From Saprospiraceae bacterium (GTDB taxonomy: Bacteria > Bacteroidota > Bacteroidia > Bacteroidales > JAIPBB01), in assembly GCA_021739805.1 (NCBI GenBank), contig JAIPBB010000080.1, positions 1-18,120 on the forward strand: a stretch of DNA of 18,120 bases. The letters are read 5' to 3'. Made by a program: the position numbers and the translations under genes. Below, piece after piece: positions 1 through 9,500 of this stretch (its first letter is position 1; each line of letters starts with the position of its first letter). The notes under the pieces were generated by a model that was not told the DNA's origin, did no database searches, and was given only the letters and a program-made list of their open reading frames with translations.

Positions 1-3000
1 GTGTGGAGAAGTACAAATGTTAAAGCATCTTCTGCAACAAGCGTGTCCTGGACTAAGATTTCAAGTTTTGGATCATCAAATACACTGAGAGTGATTGAGC
101 AATCTCCCGCAGATGTAAATGTTTTATATGTTGCAAGAAGTGGTGCTTTATATCGTTCCGATAACGTAAATTCAGCTTCTCCAACATGGACTGATTTATC
201 ATCAAATCTCCCTAATAATACACTGCCAACTGATATAGAAGCACATCCTACAAATCAAAACATTGTTTATATGACACAATCGAACAATGTTTACAAATCT
301 TTAAATAAAGGAGCCACCTGGACAGATATTTCTGCTAATCTCCCAAATATTAGTACAAATTGCATTGTTTATGATACTACTTCAAACGAAGGACTTTATG
401 TTGGGACAGATTTTGGAGTTTATTATAAAGATGCATCAATGTTGCAATGGGTATCATTTTCTACAGGTTTACCTACTTCAGGTGAAGTAACTGAATTAGA
501 AATTTACTATGACTCAAATCCTTTGAACTCAAGATTAACTGCGGCAACTTATGGAAGAGGATTATGGCAATCTGATTTATATACAAGTGCTTCAACAAAT
601 ACAATAAACTTTTCAGCTAGTTCAAACTCCATTTTGGTTGGAGACTCCATAGACTTCACTGACATGTCATCTCCAAACCCATCATCATGGCAATGGACTT
701 TTTATGGCGGTACTCCTTCCACTTCAAACTTGCAAAATCCGGTTAATATTAAATATAATGCAACGGGTGTTTATGATGTGAAATTAGTTGCTACAACAGT
801 AAATGGAACTGATAGTCTTGTTAAAACTAATTATATTACAGTAAATATCCCAAATCCTTATTGTGCTGCCAGTTCAACAACTTGTGATGAATATATTGGA
901 AATGTTGCAGTAGGAACAATTAATAATACAAGTTTGTGTGGTAATTATACTGATTATACAAGCACTCATTCAACAAATATGACAATAGGAAATTCATATT
1001 CTCTAACTGTTAGTAATCCTGTGACATATTCAGGAGACCAATGTGGTGTTTGGGTTGACTGGAATCAGGATGGTGATTTTTATGATGCAAACGAAAGCTT
1101 AAATGTAATAGGTGGACCCGGTACTTTCACATCGACAATTATTCCACCATCATCAGCAGTAATTGGAGCTACACGAATGAGAATAAGGGTTATGTACACC
1201 GGAACTGTTTCGCCATGTGGAACAACCAGCTATGGCGAAGTTGAAGATTATACTGTTGTTGTCCAATCTGCAGCTGCTAATATGGTAATTTCACCTTCAA
1301 GTCATAGTGTAACAAGTGCGGCAGGTTCTGTGCAGTTTTTTTTAGCATCAAATGTTAGTTGGAGTGCTTTAAGCAACTCCGGTTGGTTATCTTTATCTCC
1401 TTCTTCAGGTAGTGGAAACGCAACAGCTATTGCAACATATAGTGCGAATACTTCTTCTAATCCCCGAACTGCAACAATTACATTTTCAGGTTCTGGTGTA
1501 AGCAATCAAATTGTTACTGTTACACAGGCAGGTCTTAGTGGGGTTCTTACAGTTTCACCTTCAAATCAAAATGTTGGTGCTGCTTCAGGATATACAGCTT
1601 TTACAGTTAATTCGAATATATCATGGTCAGCAACTGACAATGCTAGCTGGCTTAGTTTAAGTCCGGCAAGTGCAACCGGTAATGGCATGTTGACAGCAAC
1701 TTTTACAGCAAATACAAGTGCAAACCCGAGGACTGCAACAATCACCTTTACAGGAAGTGGCGTAAGTAATCAAATAGTTACAGTAACCCAGGCTGGGGTA
1801 ACACAATTTCTAACAATTTCTCCGACAAGTCAAAATGTTAGTGCGGCTGCCGGAAATACGAACTTTACAATATCTTCAAATGTTGCATGGTCGGCATCTG
1901 ATAATGCGAGCTGGCTTAGTTTAAGTCCGCTAAGTGGTAATGGAAATGGAACACTTACTGCAACTTATACAGCAAATACAACATCAAATCCACGAGCAGC
2001 AATAATAACTTTAACAGGAACTGGTGTAAATAATCAAACTGTTACTTTTATTCAAGCAGGTGGTTCTTCATTATCTCTTGTGGTCTCGCCTCCAAATCAA
2101 AATGTTGGGGACGCTGCCGGAAGTACGAACTTTACTATTACTTCTAATGTTGCATGGTCAGCAACTGACGATGCAACTTGGCTAAGTTTAAGCCCGGCAA
2201 GCGGAAATGGCAATGGAACATTGACAGCTACTTTTACAGCAAACACAACTGTTAATCCCCGAACTGCTACACTAACATTTACCGGAAGTGGAGTTAGCAA
2301 TCAAACTGTTACTGTAACTCAAGCCGGGATTACAGCTAATTTAAGTATAAGCCCGCCAAGTCAGAATGTTGCATCTTCAGCCGGAAATACATCATTTAAT
2401 ATATTATCAAATACTTCATGGTCGGCAGTTACTAATGCAACATGGTTAAGTTTAAACCCGACAAGTGGAAATGGTAATGGCATGCTAACAGCAACTTTTA
2501 CAGCAAATACATCTGCAAATTCTCGGACAGGAACAATAACAGTTTCAGCTAACGGAGCCTCCCAAACTGCAACTGTTGTACAAGCCGGAAGTTCAAATTA
2601 TTTAACAATTACGCCCGTTAATCAAAATGCAACTGCAGCAGCCGGAAGCAAAACATATACTATTAATTCAAACGTTTCGTGGACACTTAGCGATGACCAA
2701 TCATGGTTAACAGTTTCTCCTGATACCGGAAGCGGAAATGCGACAATAACTGCAACTTATTCGGCAAACTCAAATAGTGGACCAAGAATAGCAACAATAA
2801 CAGTTGTTGGTAATGGAATTAGTGCAAACCAACAAGCCACTTTAACCCAGGCTAGTTTAGGTTTTTATATGATTATTAATCCAATGGTCTATGATATTGG
2901 AGATACTTCAGGATTAGTTGAGTTTAACGTATCTTCAAACACAAATTGGAATGCAATAAGTAGTGATAATTGGTTATCTATTAATCCAACATCAGGCTTT

Positions 3001-3387
3001 GGAAATGATACTATAATAGCAACTTTTACCGCTAATCCAAATTATGATTTAAGAAAAGGATATATTACTATAAATGCTCAAAATGTTGGAACACAATTGC
3101 TAACTGTTAACCAGGAAGGATTTGGTGTTGGGATTTCTGAGAAGTCAAAAGGCTTCATTAAAATATACCCAAATCCTGTTAAAGAGCTTCTTTATATTAA
3201 TACTTCTGATGATAATAAATATCAGCTTAAACTCTTTAATGTTTTAGGTGAAGTTTTATACTTAAATGAATTTAAATCTTCTGAAAACATTGATGTTAGT
3301 AAATTTGCTAAAGGTATTTACTTCCTTGAAGTTAACAAGACCAGCGGAGACTTTGAGAGAGTTGTGAGGAAGATTGTTGTGGAGTAA
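1..3387 (+). CDS. T9SS-exported multidomain protein (BNR/PKD/GEVED/7xBACON), 5' partial
   Basis: The reading frame is open from the window edge, so residue 1 here (GTG) is probably internal and the gene begins upstream. Residues refer to this 1128-aa fragment. Residues 15-195 hold sortilin/BNR-like repeats (SPADVNVLYVARSGALYRSDN, NKGATWTDIS, AATYGRGLWQSDLY), as in propeller segments of Bacteroidota exo-enzymes. Residues 203-283 resemble a PKD domain (DFTDMSSPNPSSWQWTF). Residues 285-421 are a GEVED domain (CGVWVDWNQDGDFYD, YGEVEDYTVVV). Seven BACON-type beta-sandwich repeats of about 87 aa fill 427-1040. Residues 1054-1128 are a T9SS type A sorting domain (IKIYPNPVKELLYIN, FAKGIYFLEV), so the protein should be exported by type IX secretion and surface-anchored or released. 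BACON domains are usually linked to carbohydrate or mucin binding. No catalytic domain is visible; it could lie in the missing N-terminal part. Adhesin or secreted hydrolase are both possible. Confidence 0.93.
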   Translation: MWRSTNVKASSATSVSWTKISSFGSSNTLRVIEQSPADVNVLYVARSGALYRSDNVNSASPTWTDLSSNLPNNTLPTDIEAHPTNQNIVYMTQSNNVYKSLNKGATWTDISANLPNISTNCIVYDTTSNEGLYVGTDFGVYYKDASMLQWVSFSTGLPTSGEVTELEIYYDSNPLNSRLTAATYGRGLWQSDLYTSASTNTINFSASSNSILVGDSIDFTDMSSPNPSSWQWTFYGGTPSTSNLQNPVNIKYNATGVYDVKLVATTVNGTDSLVKTNYITVNIPNPYCAASSTTCDEYIGNVAVGTINNTSLCGNYTDYTSTHSTNMTIGNSYSLTVSNPVTYSGDQCGVWVDWNQDGDFYDANESLNVIGGPGTFTSTIIPPSSAVIGATRMRIRVMYTGTVSPCGTTSYGEVEDYTVVVQSAAANMVISPSSHSVTSAAGSVQFFLASNVSWSALSNSGWLSLSPSSGSGNATAIATYSANTSSNPRTATITFSGSGVSNQIVTVTQAGLSGVLTVSPSNQNVGAASGYTAFTVNSNISWSATDNASWLSLSPASATGNGMLTATFTANTSANPRTATITFTGSGVSNQIVTVTQAGVTQFLTISPTSQNVSAAAGNTNFTISSNVAWSASDNASWLSLSPLSGNGNGTLTATYTANTTSNPRAAIITLTGTGVNNQTVTFIQAGGSSLSLVVSPPNQNVGDAAGSTNFTITSNVAWSATDDATWLSLSPASGNGNGTLTATFTANTTVNPRTATLTFTGSGVSNQTVTVTQAGITANLSISPPSQNVASSAGNTSFNILSNTSWSAVTNATWLSLNPTSGNGNGMLTATFTANTSANSRTGTITVSANGASQTATVVQAGSSNYLTITPVNQNATAAAGSKTYTINSNVSWTLSDDQSWLTVSPDTGSGNATITATYSANSNSGPRIATITVVGNGISANQQATLTQASLGFYMIINPMVYDIGDTSGLVEFNVSSNTNWNAISSDNWLSINPTSGFGNDTIIATFTANPNYDLRKGYITINAQNVGTQLLTVNQEGFGVGISEKSKGFIKIYPNPVKELLYINTSDDNKYQLKLFNVLGEVLYLNEFKSSENIDVSKFAKGIYFLEVNKTSGDFERVVRKIVVE
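1279..3120 (+). repeat. Seven tandem BACON-domain coding repeats
   Basis: Repeats of about 260 nt start near 1279, 1540, 1804, 2074, 2335, 2593 and 2860. Each encodes a unit with an N-terminal strand (for example LTISPTSQNVSAAAGNTNFT), a central W-S-A...W-L-S-L-S-P core, and a final strand ending in VTVTQAG. Units 2 to 5 are close to each other in protein sequence, while synonymous positions differ. Units 1, 6 and 7 are more divergent; unit 7 ends in VNQEG and leads into the sorting domain. This suggests older tandem duplication with the protein sequence maintained, not a very recent expansion. Confidence 0.85.
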
Positions 3388-3390
3388 AGT

Positions 3391-3500
3391 CGTTACTCGT
3401 TACTCGTTACTCGTTTCTCGTTTCTGGTTTCTCGTTACTCGTTTCTCGTTACTCGTTACTTGTTACTCGTTTCTCGTTTCTCGTTTCTCGTTGCTCGTTG
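3391..3500 (+). repeat. 7-bp tandem repeat array, CGTT(A/T)CT, about 15.7 copies
   Basis: Fifteen complete heptamers run from 3391 to 3495, followed by a partial CGTTG. The unit is CGTTACT or CGTTTCT, with single-base variants GGTTTCT, TGTTACT and CGTTGCT. The register is unbroken, with no insertions. The array begins three bases after the TAA stop of the preceding gene and ends in a different phrase (GACTTCCGACTCCGAC, 3500-3515). It encodes nothing recognisable. Tandem slippage is the likely origin. Confidence 0.95.
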
Positions 3501-3760
3501 ACTTCCGACTCCGACTTTTACCTATTACTGGTTAATTTCTGCCGATAACTGATTTCTTTGAGAATGATTTCTTTTTAAATGTAATTTTAGTCAATATAGT
3601 ATGTTTTGGAATGAATAGAGTTTCGTATGTTTTGGTATTATTTGGAGTTTTAACATAGTTTAACCTTTGTTAACATCTTCTTAAACTATTTGATATTAAT
3701 ATTGTAAAGTCAAATTTGAGTTGAAAAATTCGAATTTATTTCCAGACAAAATAATAGATT
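3501..3760. other. Spacer upstream of the XRE-type gene, with palindromes
   Basis: No gene is visible here. Together with the heptamer array this forms a 373-bp gap. It holds an 8-bp inverted repeat (TAGTTTAA 3656-3663 and TTAAACTA 3681-3688), a 10-bp perfect palindrome TCAAATTTGA (3710-3719) and a 12-bp perfect palindrome AAATTCGAATTT (3726-3737). The last two end 23 bp before the ATG of the small regulator at 3761 and are possible operators. I found no clean TAnnTTTG promoter; TAATATTG near 3696 has one mismatch. Confidence 0.5.
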
Positions 3761-3979
3761 ATGACTTTAAGCATTGATCTTGATAAACAACTCAAACTTC
3801 GCAATATGACTATTGATGAGCTTTGTGATAAAGCTCTTTTTACACCAACTGAAATAGCTATTTTAAAGAAAATTACACTGAGAGATTCAAGATTAAAGAT
3901 ATTGGAAAAAGTTTGTAAAGCACTTGATTGCGATGTTCAGGATGTTTTGATTTATGAGAATAAGGAAGAAGAAAAATAA
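3761..3979 (+). CDS. Small XRE/Cro-type helix-turn-helix protein
   Basis: This 72-aa protein consists almost wholly of one helix-turn-helix domain of the Cro/C1 type (HTH_26-like). The pattern is LDKQLKLRNMTIDELCDKAL (helices 1-2), FTPTEIAILKK (turn and recognition helix), then SRLKILEKVCKALDCDVQDV, which closely resembles the typical end of this family. A short acidic and lysine-rich tail follows (ENKEEEK). It is cytoplasmic and should bind DNA as a dimer. The ATG at 3761 gives the expected family length. Perfect palindromes lie 23-51 bp upstream, so autoregulation is possible but inferred. A strong terminator follows 26 bp after the stop, so it is probably transcribed separately from the ArsR-type gene. 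Its target genes cannot be told from the sequence. Confidence 0.85.
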   Translation: MTLSIDLDKQLKLRNMTIDELCDKALFTPTEIAILKKITLRDSRLKILEKVCKALDCDVQDVLIYENKEEEK

Positions 3980-4005
3980 TTTTTTTGGTTTTAGTAATAT
4001 TTGAG

Positions 4006-4040
4006 AAAACCCGTCATAAATTTGTGGCGGGTTTTCTTTT
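4006..4040 (+). terminator. Intrinsic terminator after the XRE-type gene
   Basis: Arms 4006-4020 and 4021-4035 are complementary over most of 15 bp, with G-T wobbles; the outer eight pairs (AAAACCCG/CGGGTTTT) are perfect. The hairpin is followed by CTTTT. The A-rich left arm also gives a T tract on the opposite strand. Confidence 0.85.
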
Positions 4041-4067
4041 AATAAATTTATAAAAATATTATTTTTG
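4037..4067 (+). promoter_or_regulatory. Candidate Bacteroidota promoter for the ArsR-type gene
   Basis: TATTTTTG at 4060-4067 fits the -7 consensus TAnnTTTG, 16 bp before the ATG. A weak -33 element (TTTT, 4037-4040) lies 19 nt upstream. The expected start of transcription is near 4073, giving a very short 5' leader. Confidence 0.5.
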
Positions 4068-4083
4068 CACAAAATAAACAATT

Positions 4084-4374
4084 ATGGCAAAACACAAAAT
4101 AGACATTGAAAAATTCAGTAATGCAGCTGAAAGAATAAGTGCTCTTGCCCATCCGGTTAGAATAGCTATTATTGGTCTTCTGGATTATAAATCTATGAAT
4201 GTGACTTCAATTTTAAAAAGTCTTCAAATTGACCAACCAAATGCATCACATCATTTAAAAATTCTTAAAGATTATGGAATTGTATCTTCAAGAAGAGATG
4301 GGAGAGATATGTATTATACATTGAAACAAAATTCTTTAATGCATATTTTAAATTGTGCTGACAGTTTGCAATAA
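4084..4374 (+). CDS. ArsR-family winged-helix transcriptional regulator
   Basis: This 96-aa protein has the ArsR/SmtB fold. Residues 14-34 (AAERISALAHPVRIAIIGLL) form the first helices with the family's ALAHPxR signature. Residues 38-48 and the recognition helix at 51-66 (QPNASHHLKILKDYGI) form the helix-turn-helix, followed by a wing (VSSRRDGRDMYYTL). The length matches the family. The metal-binding ELCVCDL motif is absent and the only cysteine is C91, so a classical As/Cd/Zn sensor is unlikely; a redox or other signal, or no small-molecule ligand, is possible. It has its own candidate promoter and sits between a terminator and a convergent gene, so it looks monocistronic. No obvious target operon is adjacent. 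Confidence 0.9.
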   Translation: MAKHKIDIEKFSNAAERISALAHPVRIAIIGLLDYKSMNVTSILKSLQIDQPNASHHLKILKDYGIVSSRRDGRDMYYTLKQNSLMHILNCADSLQ

Positions 4375-4406
4375 GATTTTAATCTAAAGTCTTTATTGAA
4401 TTTTGA

Positions 4407-4440
4407 TTAGGCAATTGTTTTCAAATCCACAGTTGCTTAA
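4407..4440. terminator. Weak hairpin between convergent genes
   Basis: TTAGGCAATTG (4407-4417) pairs with CAGTTGCTTAA (4430-4440) over 11 bp with two G-T wobbles and a 12-nt loop. It lies between the convergent ArsR-type and SH3-protein genes, but no strong T tract follows on either strand. It also overlaps the end of the reading frame beyond the TAG of the SH3-protein gene. Confidence 0.3.
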
Positions 4441-4501
4441 AACTCTGAAAAGAATCAAAATCAAAAGGCATATCATCTCCAGAATAGTCCTTATTATAAT
4501 G
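4421..4501 (-). other. In-frame coding-like extension beyond the TAG of the SH3-protein gene
   Basis: Reading on in the same frame past the TAG (4502-4504) gives 26 codons and then TGA at 4421-4423. The residues begin HYNKDY, continue SGDDMPFDFDSF, and end SFKQLWI. This is a balanced, acidic and aromatic composition typical of a real protein C-terminus, unlike a random translation of this AT-rich spacer. It suggests the ancestral gene ended at 4421 and that a codon such as TAT, TAC or CAG became TAG, or that the stop is read through. A sequence or assembly error is also possible. Confidence 0.45.
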
Positions 4502-6328
4502 CTATTCTGCTAACCCACATTTTTCGAAAGTAACTCCTGTTGACCTAGGCTGAATTTTCTGGGGTTTCCAATTATATTCAAAATAATCTAGTTTAATTCC
4601 TTTGTATTCATTTTGAGATAATAAAAAAAGATTATTCAATTTTGAATTAAAGCCGAATTTATAGATATCTACTTTCAATCCTTCTTTAGAAACATATTCT
4701 CTGTGCTTATAATAATCTTTTGGTTGGTCATTGAATCCATCTCCATATTTAGTTTTGAAGAATTCAGTGACAAATATTGATAAGGTATCATTATCGTATT
4801 CGAATTTGACCCCTCGATTATCTCCTTTAACTAAATAATTATTGATAAATGCAGTTTGGAAACCACCTTTTTTATCTCCAAATGCAATAATTACTTTGAA
4901 ATCTTCTATAGAAGAACCATTTGCATAGGTTTTGTCAATAAAAAAAATAGCATCATCTAATCCATCCTTATTAATGTCAAAATAACTTGCATGCTGAAAT
5001 TCATAATCTGGAAACTGTTTCTTGATGTAAATTTCCAGGCTTGAATACTTCGATGGTATTTCTATTAGTGAATCTCCCTGATAGGCTATTTGCTTTACTC
5101 TTTCTCTGATTTTTATTTCGAAATCGGAACAATTTGTCTGTTGTTTCGGCACTGGATTGTTAAAATATTCGATATAATAATCTCTAAATAAAATTTTTCC
5201 TTCCAAGCCTGTTTCATAAGGAAAATCATAATTCGCTCCTGTATGATCACCAATATCATCCCATTTTATATCAGAACATAAGAATTTTAGATGTTTTCCA
5301 TCCCATGAATATATATCTTCTCCGAAATCGGCACCAGATGCATAATTATTTACTTTTACTCCCAATAAATCCACTCCCAAATCAATACCTAAGGATGAAA
5401 TTTCATATAGTTCCTCTCTATATGCCCTAAATGGAATTTGAAGTTTATCAATAATACTATCATTTTTAAAGGCAAAAACTGCATTATTTGCATACAAAAA
5501 GGAAATTCCTTTGTGCTTATTGCTTTTTATATATCTGGTAGTTAAACACAAATCTTTGTAATCAACATAATATGGTTTGTTATTCCATTCAACTTTATGC
5601 CAGCCGCCCTGCATATTTATATTCGGCTCGACTACTTTAATTCTAGTATTCAAAGGCAAACAAAAATTTACCTTAGCATTTGTATCTGGTTCAGTACGTA
5701 AGGCTGCCTGATCGTTGTTAACTATTGAAAAGGGAAAGTCAAAATATTTATTTGTGATTTTTGAATCATCAATCAATTTAATATCAGATTTAATAATCTC
5801 ACTGCCGGTCCATTCATATAGTTTATAGCCTTTATCCCAATAATTATATAGTGCAAAAACGTCATTATTTGATAGATAAGTTTTACCAATTGCCATCAAA
5901 TAAAAGCCATTATTAAATTCTGTGTCTTCAGAAATTGATTTTTGATAAATCAAAGAATTATGCCTGAAAACTTTGAAATTTAATTTGGAATTAATTACTT
6001 TCAAAAGTATCTTATCATTCGCATTGTTTAGATTATCAATGTAAGCGTCAACTAATATATTATCCCAAACATAGGCAAGTTGGTTTTTAAAAATAATAGG
6101 AATCCATAATCCGGGATTGCCACTTATTGTATCCTTAATATGCTTCATATTATAGCATTCAACAATTGACGATGAATGTTTTAATTTCCCCACTGTCTTC
6201 GATGAGAGTGAAGGCTGAGCACGAATATTGGCATTATTGGTATATACTATATGGTTTTGGCAAAATATTGTGTTAACACTAAATGATAATATTACGAGAA
6301 TAAAGAGAATCTTATAAAAATGATTCAT
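4502..6328 (-). CDS. Exported SH3-domain protein of unknown function
   Basis: This 608-aa protein starts with a signal peptide (residues 1-23, hydrophobic core ILFILVILSFSVNTIF, then CQN), so it should be periplasmic or surface-exposed. Residues 26-96 are an SH3b-like domain (NNANIRAQPSLSSKTVGKL). Residues 200-263 are a second copy (NNDQAALRTEPDTNAKVN, GGWHKVEWNNKPYYVDYKDL). A region without a recognised domain follows. Residues 451-459 (DINKDGLDD) form a Dx[DN]xDGxxD calcium-loop motif as in FG-GAP/VCBS repeats. Bacterial SH3 domains often bind cell-wall peptides, so a wall-associated role is an inference. The gene lies 186 bp downstream of the tricorn-type gene on the same strand, with room for its own promoter, though I saw no clear one. 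The end is odd: the TAG is followed in frame by 26 protein-like codons, so the gene may be a truncated allele. Confidence 0.8.
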   Translation of the reverse strand: MNHFYKILFILVILSFSVNTIFCQNHIVYTNNANIRAQPSLSSKTVGKLKHSSSIVECYNMKHIKDTISGNPGLWIPIIFKNQLAYVWDNILVDAYIDNLNNANDKILLKVINSKLNFKVFRHNSLIYQKSISEDTEFNNGFYLMAIGKTYLSNNDVFALYNYWDKGYKLYEWTGSEIIKSDIKLIDDSKITNKYFDFPFSIVNNDQAALRTEPDTNAKVNFCLPLNTRIKVVEPNINMQGGWHKVEWNNKPYYVDYKDLCLTTRYIKSNKHKGISFLYANNAVFAFKNDSIIDKLQIPFRAYREELYEISSLGIDLGVDLLGVKVNNYASGADFGEDIYSWDGKHLKFLCSDIKWDDIGDHTGANYDFPYETGLEGKILFRDYYIEYFNNPVPKQQTNCSDFEIKIRERVKQIAYQGDSLIEIPSKYSSLEIYIKKQFPDYEFQHASYFDINKDGLDDAIFFIDKTYANGSSIEDFKVIIAFGDKKGGFQTAFINNYLVKGDNRGVKFEYDNDTLSIFVTEFFKTKYGDGFNDQPKDYYKHREYVSKEGLKVDIYKFGFNSKLNNLFLLSQNEYKGIKLDYFEYNWKPQKIQPRSTGVTFEKCGLAE

Positions 6329-6514
6329 TAGATTTTTTTGTTTTGTTACTTGGTTTGTGAGTTTCAGCTAAATAGTATAAATTACAAATAGTAATTCACA
6401 ATTATTAATGTTTTAATATATTGTCTTTAATATTTAAAGTATTATTAATGCAATTTTACTCAAAGCACATCAATACAAAATTTTCATCAAGTTCTTTTTG
6501 AATCGAGAACAATC
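6329..6514. other. AT-rich spacer between tricorn-type and SH3-protein genes
   Basis: This 186-bp gap holds no gene. It contains short AT-rich partial palindromes (for example AATTACAAATAGTAATT near 6371-6387) and no convincing terminator or TAnnTTTG promoter on the minus strand. Confidence 0.4.
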
Positions 6515-9500
6515 CTACTTCGACTTATCCGGTGCCTTTGGAATAGGAGGTAAGCCTTTATAATTCTTAAGCTCTTCCTTTATAATTTCTATTGCTTTGT
6601 TTAGTTGTTCATCTTCTCCGGCATATTCTTTTGCGGGGTCGTTATCAACAACAACATCTGGTTCAACTCCATATCCTTCAATTATCCATTTGCTTTCTTC
6701 CGATGAATATGAGGCAAATTCGGGTTTGTTTAATTGTCCGCCGTCAATAAAAGGAAGCGAGCCACGAATTCCAACAACACCGCCCCAGGTTCTAAGTCCA
6801 ACTACTTTTCCAATTCCATGTTTTTTAAATGAATAGGGGAATAAATCGCCATCGGATGCAGAGTAATTATTTACAATTAAAACCATTGGTCCATTCATCA
6901 TTTGTCGAGGAGTTTGCCCGGGAACTTCTGAATTACGACTCATATTTGCTCTTGTAATTTCACGTCTTAATCTTTCAATTATCATTGGTGAAACATTTCC
7001 GCCTCCATTTCCTCTGCCATCAATAACAAGTGCTTTTTTGTTTAATTGTGGATAGAAATATTTTGCAAATTCATTTAAACCTGTTGAAACCATATCAGGA
7101 ATATGAATGTAGCCAACTTCTCCATTCGTTGCTTTATTTACCTTTTCGATATTGCCTTGAACCCATGTGAAGTAGTATAAGTTTGCTTCATCAGAAATAG
7201 GAGTGACCATGACTTTTCTGCTGTCAGTTAAGTTTGGCTGGCTTCCAACAATCATCTCAACTTGTTTTCCTGCTTTGTTAACAAGGGTTTCGTAAATATC
7301 ATTCATATCCTTAGTTGATTTTCCGTCAATGGCAAGAATATAACTGCCTTCTGCAACATTAACTCCAACTTCACTTAATGGTGAACGATAACCACTTCGC
7401 CAGTTTTCGCCTTTTAAAATCTCATCCACTTTGTAATATCCTGATGAATGACGGCTTAGTTTAGCTCCTAAAAGTCCGGTTTGGATTCTTTTAGGTTTTG
7501 GTTTGTCGCCACCGCTAACATAAGCATGCCCAACGCTCAATTCACCAATTAGTTCTCCGATTATATAATTCAAATCGTTACGGTTGTTGACATATGAAAC
7601 CAGAACAGCATATTTGTCATGCATTGCTTTCCAGTCAACTCCATGCATATTTTCAACATAAAAGAAATCGCGCATTTGTCGCCAGCTTTCATCATAAATT
7701 TGCTTCCATTCTTCTTTTTTCTTTACAATTAACTGCATATTAGAAACATCAACTGCTTCATCAAGAGTAATTTTTGAAGAAGGCAAATCAATAATATAAT
7801 ATTTTCCACCTTTACTAATCAGCATTTTTTTATTATTTGCTGAAATTGAATATCCTAAACCTTCACCCAAAACGCTTTCCTTTTTGGTTTTTAAGTCGAA
7901 CATTTTCAAAGAGCTGCCTTTGTCTGAACCAAATGACATTTCATTATAAAACAATTTGTTTCCAACTAAATTCAGATTCCAGTAGTTTGATGCATCTGTT
8001 GGGAAAACAACAATTCTGTCTTGAATTCCATCAATATCAATTTTAACATCAGCTTTTTCTTTTTTGTCTTTTTTATCATCCTCAGCTTTAGGCTCATCTT
8101 TCTTTAATTCTACTTCATCAGGCTCGGGTGTCAATGGGTTTGGAGTTGCTTTTTCTAAAGTTACCAAATAAATTTTTGACATATTTCTGTATGCGTGATT
8201 CCATTCAGTCTGGCTATAAATTGGTTCAAAATCACGGTTGGATGTAAATATTAAATATTTGCCATCATCACTAAATGATGGGTCTGAAGAGCTGTACCAG
8301 CCATTTGTTACTTCAGTTTTTACTTTTGAATCAAGATTATACAGAATGATTTTATTCATTTGATTTTGTTCAGGTCGGGCATAAGTAATCCATTTGCTAT
8401 CGTGCGACCATGAAAAATTTCTAAACTCAAATATTTTTGATTGTTCTACAATTGTTACCTTTTTTGATTCAATTTCAACATATTGAAGCCTGTTCTTTTT
8501 GTCGTTCCATAGTATTTTTTTACTATCGGGCGACCATGAAATAGAGTATTTGTAAGTATCAGCATTTTTTGTTAATTGAATTGCTTTCTCGCTTCCATCC
8601 TGATTTATAATATAAATTTCGTATTCGCCTGAAACATCTGATATATAAGCAATATATTTTCCATCGGGTGACCATATTGAATTTCTGTCATGAGCACCTG
8701 ATGTTTCGGTTAAATTTCTGGTAATTCCACTTTTTGCCGGAACAGTGAAAATATCACCTCTTGCCGAGAATACAAGTCTTTCAGCATTTGGTGATAAATC
8801 AGCTCCTCTGATATGTTTTGAAGCATCAATCAGTAAGTTTCGGCTATCATTAAAATCTTCTGAAATTTTAATGTGTATTTGTTTTATTTCGGCAGTTGCT
8901 AAATCGTAAGTGAAAAGAAATCCGCCTTTTTCAAAAATTATTGCTTTATCACCAATTGAAGGAAATTTTATATCGTAATCAGTATAGTTAGTAACTTTCT
9001 TAATTTCTTTTGATTCTGTATTATAAACAAAGAGATTCATTGTCCTGTTTCTATCAGAAAGAAAATATATATTATTTCCATGCCACATTGGAATAATATC
9101 CTGGGCGTTATTGTTGGTGATATTTATAGTTTTCTTAGTTGCGAAATCATAAATCCAAATATCGTCAGCCATTCCACCTTTATAATATTTCCAGGTTCTG
9201 AATTCACGCATAACTCTGTTGAAAGCCAGTTGTTTTCCATCTGGTGAATAAGAACAGAATCCACCGGTTGGAAGAGGTAATTCTGTTGATAATCCTCCAT
9301 TAATACTTGCACTAAACAATTGTCCCTGAAAATCGTTGAAAGTCTGTTTTCGTGACCTGTAAATAATGTTTTTGCCATCACGAGTCCAGCTCATCACTAT
9401 ATTATTTGGTCCCATTCTGTCGGAAATATCATCTCTGCCAAGAGTTGCGGTGTAGGTTTGACGTTTTGGAACTCCACCTTCAGCCGGAATAGTGAAAACT

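Noticed and set aside
1..3. GTG at the window edge as a true start codon
   Set aside because: The protein begins in mid-domain without a signal peptide, although its sorting domain requires export, so the gene almost certainly starts upstream.
3761..4374. Toxin-antitoxin pair reading of the two small regulator genes
   Set aside because: Both proteins are DNA-binding types with no toxin fold, and a strong terminator separates them.
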